DNA of 8,310 nucleotides from Bacteroidota bacterium (lineage in GTDB: Bacteria; Bacteroidota; Rhodothermia; Rhodothermales; Rubricoccaceae), in contig JADFLK010000076.1 of assembly GCA_022564455.1 (NCBI GenBank), positions 1 to 8,310 of the forward strand. The letters are read 5' to 3'. This document shows, piece by piece, positions 6,735-8,310 of the stretch; the stretch's first letter is position 1; the number at the start of each line of letters is the position of its first letter. The notes beneath the pieces were generated by a model. It made no database searches. It was not told where the DNA came from and worked only from the letters and a program-made list of their open reading frames with translations. The translations under genes and the position numbers were made by a program.

Positions 6735-7429
6735 CACGCGGAAGGTACGGCGGAGGCGGCAGCGGCTTCGGATACTCCGACTTCAACAGGCAAACGCCCG
6801 ATGACGGTGACTCCGGCCTGCACGCGCTGCCCGATCTTCACGTCGAACTTGATATGCGGCGGAACGAGCACGTCCATCCGCGACCCAAACTTAACGATGC
6901 CAAACCGGTCCCCGGCCTTTACACGATCGCCGGGCCGAGGGTAATAAACGATCCGCCGGGCGATGGCTCCGGCAATTTGCTTGAAGAGCACAGGCGTTCC
7001 GCTCGGGTGCCGAATGCCAATCTCGCTCCGCTCGTTCTTCTCGCTGGCCTTGGGATGCCAGGCCACCAGGTACTTGCCCGGTACATAGCGGTCGTACTCC
7101 ACGATGCCGTCGGCAGGGATGCGGTTGACGTGGACATTTAGCGGTGACAGAAAGATGGAAACGCGGCGAGCAGGGCCTTTTATGTAAAGGGAATCGTGCT
7201 CTTCAACCAGTTCTATCACTTTGCCGTCAGCCGGAGCGAGAATCAATGTCGAGGTATCATCAGGTGGGATGCGAACCGGGTCGCGGAAGAACCACACGGT
7301 GAAGCCAAGTACCACGACTCCCAGTACAAACAGAATCCATCCGACGCCGCCCAGAACAAATCCGAGGACGGCAAGGACAAATGTTAAGACGGCTGCGCCG
7401 GCGATGAGCGGGAATCCTTCAGGGGCCAA
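6734..7429 (-). CDS. psd: Phosphatidylserine decarboxylase, archaeal-type
   Basis: Psd turns phosphatidylserine into phosphatidylethanolamine with a pyruvoyl group made by self-cleavage. From the start chosen the protein has 231 residues, as in the short (archaeal-type) family. Two hydrophobic segments near the N-terminus (FPLIAGAAVLTFVLAVLGFV and WILFVLGVVVLGFTVWFF) anchor it. Then come RDPVRIPP, LAPADGKV (catalytic Asp, about residue 68), SIFLSPLNVHVNR (His, about 100) and, near the end, IVKFGSRMDVLVPP, in which cleavage at Gly-Ser (Ser183) produces the pyruvoyl group. No ATG is available: the frame is open to 7507. I chose TTG at 7427-7429 (protein starts APEGFPLI) because homologues usually begin at an APEG-like segment; other TTG codons upstream are possible. 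It is the first gene of the minus-strand psd-pssA-purS-clpS run and lies just beyond the terminator at 7519-7556, so its promoter is probably within 7430-7518, where no strong consensus is visible. Confidence 0.88.
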   Translation of the reverse strand: MAPEGFPLIAGAAVLTFVLAVLGFVLGGVGWILFVLGVVVLGFTVWFFRDPVRIPPDDTSTLILAPADGKVIELVEEHDSLYIKGPARRVSIFLSPLNVHVNRIPADGIVEYDRYVPGKYLVAWHPKASEKNERSEIGIRHPSGTPVLFKQIAGAIARRIVYYPRPGDRVKAGDRFGIVKFGSRMDVLVPPHIKFDVKIGQRVQAGVTVIGRLPVEVGVSEAAAASAVPSA

Positions 7430-7518
7430 GATGAGCGTACAGGAAAGTGTATGGCAGCGTTTACGACCCAAGCCCAGACACCCGTTCCCTCTCCCCCATA
7501 AACGCAAAATGGGGGCGC

Positions 7519-7556
7519 AAACAAAAAGGGGAAGCCCACCGAAGTGAGCTTCCCCT
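7519..7556 (-). terminator. Intrinsic terminator with UUCG loop, minus strand
   Basis: Read on the minus strand, AGGGGAAGCTCAC (7556-7544) pairs with GTGGGCTTCCCCT (7539-7527) over 13 positions, with one T-G pair, around a TTCG tetraloop (7543-7540). A T-rich tail (7527-7519, TTTTTGTTT) follows directly. On the plus strand there is no T run, and the T-G pair becomes A-C, so the orientation is clear. It ends transcription coming from the right, where there is no protein gene but a densely structured stretch, and insulates psd. Confidence 0.9.
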
Positions 7557-7597
7557 ATTGCAACCTTGTCGCCAGGAAACGTTCCATATCAACTGGC

Positions 7598-7665
7598 CGC
7601 GGCCGGGCGGCCGCGTAGCGTGTTTCGGTCGCCCGAAACCAGAAGACGGTTTCGAATCCGTTTTC
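7598..7665 (-). other. Hairpin cluster just upstream of the terminator
   Basis: Three hairpins stand almost back to back. CGCGGCC/GGCCGCG (7598-7604 with 7609-7615) has a 4-nt loop. GTTTCGG/CCGAAAC (7622-7628 with 7633-7639) has the loop GCGA on the minus strand, a GNRA tetraloop. An inverted repeat at 7642-7649 with 7658-7665 has an 8-nt loop; its one non-Watson-Crick pair would be G-U only on the plus strand, against the general trend. Confidence 0.55.
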
Positions 7666-7835
7666 AGCAATCCGGCAGATGCCTTCATTCTTGCAGCTTG
7701 TTACGCGGCCCAAACGATGAGTGCCGAAACACTTACGATTAACATGGGCTTACGCAGCTTCAGCTTCTGAACAGCAGCCGGGTTCCCCCAACCGTTGCCC
7801 TCCACCGAGGCACTACACAGACCGTACTTTCATCC

Positions 7836-7923
7836 TTAAGCACCACCTTCATCCTTCCGATGCGGGATCGGTTGAACCGAAAGTGGCTTGCAAGCTTGCG
7901 CTTACGTGGACCCCGGTGCTCAA
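7836..7923 (-). other. Branched RNA domain closed by a 9-bp helix
   Basis: Minus-strand TTGAGCACC (7923-7915) pairs with GGTGCTTAA (7844-7836), nine pairs including one G-U. Inside are two smaller hairpins: GTAAGC/GCTTGC with a GCAA (GNRA) loop at 7890-7905, and CCGAT/ATCGG with a 5-nt loop at 7857-7871. This gives a three-way-junction-like layout. Both G-U pairs would be A-C on the plus strand. Confidence 0.5.
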
Positions 7924-7994
7924 CGAGCCCAACATCTGCCGAAACAGATGCCGTACTTCGGAGCACACACAACGTTCATGACACTTCTCTGTAC

Positions 7995-8038
7995 GTTCCG
8001 AAGAACTTTCTTCCGAAGAAGACGATACTCCGAAGAGT
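7995..8038 (-). other. Three consecutive UUCG hairpins
   Basis: Three perfect short hairpins follow each other at 16-17-bp spacing: GTTC/GAAC (7995-8006), TCTTC/GAAGA (8009-8022) and ACTC/GAGT (8027-8038). Each has CGAA on the plus strand, UUCG on the minus strand, as its loop. Three different stems around one loop argue for conservation of structure, not of sequence. Confidence 0.65.
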
Positions 8039-8142
8039 TTCTACAAAGAAAGCCAATCGCGCTGGTTTCTCCCGAGGGAGATCAAGATCCTGCTATGAGG
8101 AGACCTCATGCAGCCTGGAAAACTCAGTCGCGTCAAGGAGCA

Positions 8143-8310
8143 GTGCCTTTCCGAGCCGAAGCTCTTTCAGGCGGTGTCTTCCAGAACCGAAGTCCCTTCC
8201 GACGGTGTCCGCCAAGCCGAAGCTCTTTGGACGGTGCCCTTCCGAGCCGAAGCTCTTCCAGGCGGTGTCTTCCAGAACCGAAGTCCCTTCCGACGGTGTC
8301 CGCCAAGCCG
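8143..8310 (-). repeat. 91-bp tandem repeat of three hairpin modules each
   Basis: The sequence from 8143 returns at 8234 with a period of 91 bp and runs off the window; over the roughly 76 comparable bases I see two differences (8148/8239 and 8167/8258). Each copy holds three modules, with CCGAAG at 8156, 8187, 8217, 8247 and 8278 (steps of 31, 30, 30, 31). Modules A (8146-8171, 8237-8262), B (8176-8203, 8267-8294) and C (8207-8232; the next is cut at the edge) each fold on the minus strand as a 3-4-bp outer stem, an internal loop of mostly G and A on both sides, a 4-5-bp inner stem and a UUCG loop. Linkers of 3-4 nt all contain ACC. The period is not a multiple of three and frames meet stops, so it is not a protein repeat. 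Confidence 0.85.

Larger units (their letters stand above)
7519..8310 (-). ncRNA. Candidate large structured RNA with UUCG hairpins
   Basis: No protein-like frame exists on either strand over about 790 bp, yet the minus strand is packed with hairpins and ends in a strong terminator. Helices with UUCG loops (plus coordinates): 7527-7556, 7720-7733 (5 bp), 7933-7950 (7 bp), 7995-8006 (4 bp), 8009-8022 (5 bp), 8027-8038 (4 bp) and five complete modules in the tandem array 8146-8294. Others: 7598-7615 (7 bp), 7622-7639 (7 bp, GCGA loop), 7759-7771 (5 bp), 7781-7793 (4 bp), 7857-7871 (5 bp), 7890-7905 (6 bp, GCAA loop), 7953-7966 (5 bp), 8068-8081 (5 bp, CUCG loop) and 8091-8112 (9 bp, one bulge). 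A 9-bp long-range helix pairs 7836-7844 with 7915-7923. In most imperfect helices the odd pair is G-U on the minus strand and A-C on the plus strand. The 5' end lies beyond the window. It does not look like rRNA, tmRNA, RNase P RNA, SRP RNA or tRNA. Function unknown; an untranslated leader of nothing (the terminator precedes psd) is less likely than an independent RNA. Confidence 0.6.

Noticed and set aside
6015..6944. 309-codon open frame on the plus strand
   Set aside because: It lies antisense to pssA and psd, both of which have intact family motifs. Its translation is rich in Arg, Glu and Gln without domains, as expected from a GC-rich shadow frame.
7721..7981. Two short open frames, plus 7721-7981 and minus 7760-7972
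   Set aside because: Neither has protein-like features, and both cover helices of the structured region.
8143..8310. CRISPR array
   Set aside because: The 30-31-bp periodicity has no variable spacers; the whole 91-bp unit is repeated, and modules are themselves hairpins joined by 3-4 nt.
8143..8310. Repetitive protein gene
   Set aside because: A period of 91 bp shifts the frame at each copy and the frames examined meet stops.
7557..8310. tRNA, tmRNA, RNase P RNA or SRP RNA
   Set aside because: No cloverleaf with a TTCRANY arm, no tmRNA tag frame or tRNA-like end, and none of the conserved cores of RNase P or SRP RNA was found.

Overview
The window looks like chromosomal DNA from a GC-rich member of the Bacteroidota/Rhodothermota group. 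This rests on a SusC-like TonB-dependent receptor with an N-terminal carboxypeptidase-regulatory-like domain paired with a DUF4249-type lipoprotein, a short archaeal-type phosphatidylserine decarboxylase next to PssA, a separate small PurS, and starts without Shine-Dalgarno sequences. The assignment is an inference from gene content; no marker gene or rRNA is present.

Layout. 1-397 (+): the C-terminal end of an NAD(P)-binding SDR/NmrA-like oxidoreductase. 366-3723 (-): a two-gene outer-membrane unit, the TonB-dependent receptor first and the DUF4249 lipoprotein second, separated by a 183-bp stretch bounded by near-perfect 17-bp inverted repeats. 3724-4032: a divergent intergenic region. 4033-4815 (+): a peptidoglycan-binding plus M23/LytM-like protein, followed by a candidate terminator and a decayed TPR gene fragment (4919-5239) interrupted by one stop codon. 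5247-7429 (-): a compact four-gene run, psd-pssA-purS-clpS. Psd and PssA together make phosphatidylethanolamine; PurS is a purine-synthesis subunit; ClpS is the N-degron adaptor of ClpAP-type proteases.

7519-8310: about 790 bp with no credible protein gene. Read on the minus strand it is a dense series of hairpins, 11 of them complete with a UUCG loop, ending in a strong intrinsic terminator at 7519-7556. The upstream end, cut by the window edge, is a 91-bp tandem repeat in which each copy holds three 26-28-nt hairpin modules of the same design: outer stem, purine-purine internal loop, inner stem, UUCG loop, with an ACC-containing linker. G-U wobble pairs fall overwhelmingly on the minus strand, which points to a selected RNA rather than to palindromic DNA. 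I cannot match it to any RNA family I know. It is the best candidate for something undescribed in this window.
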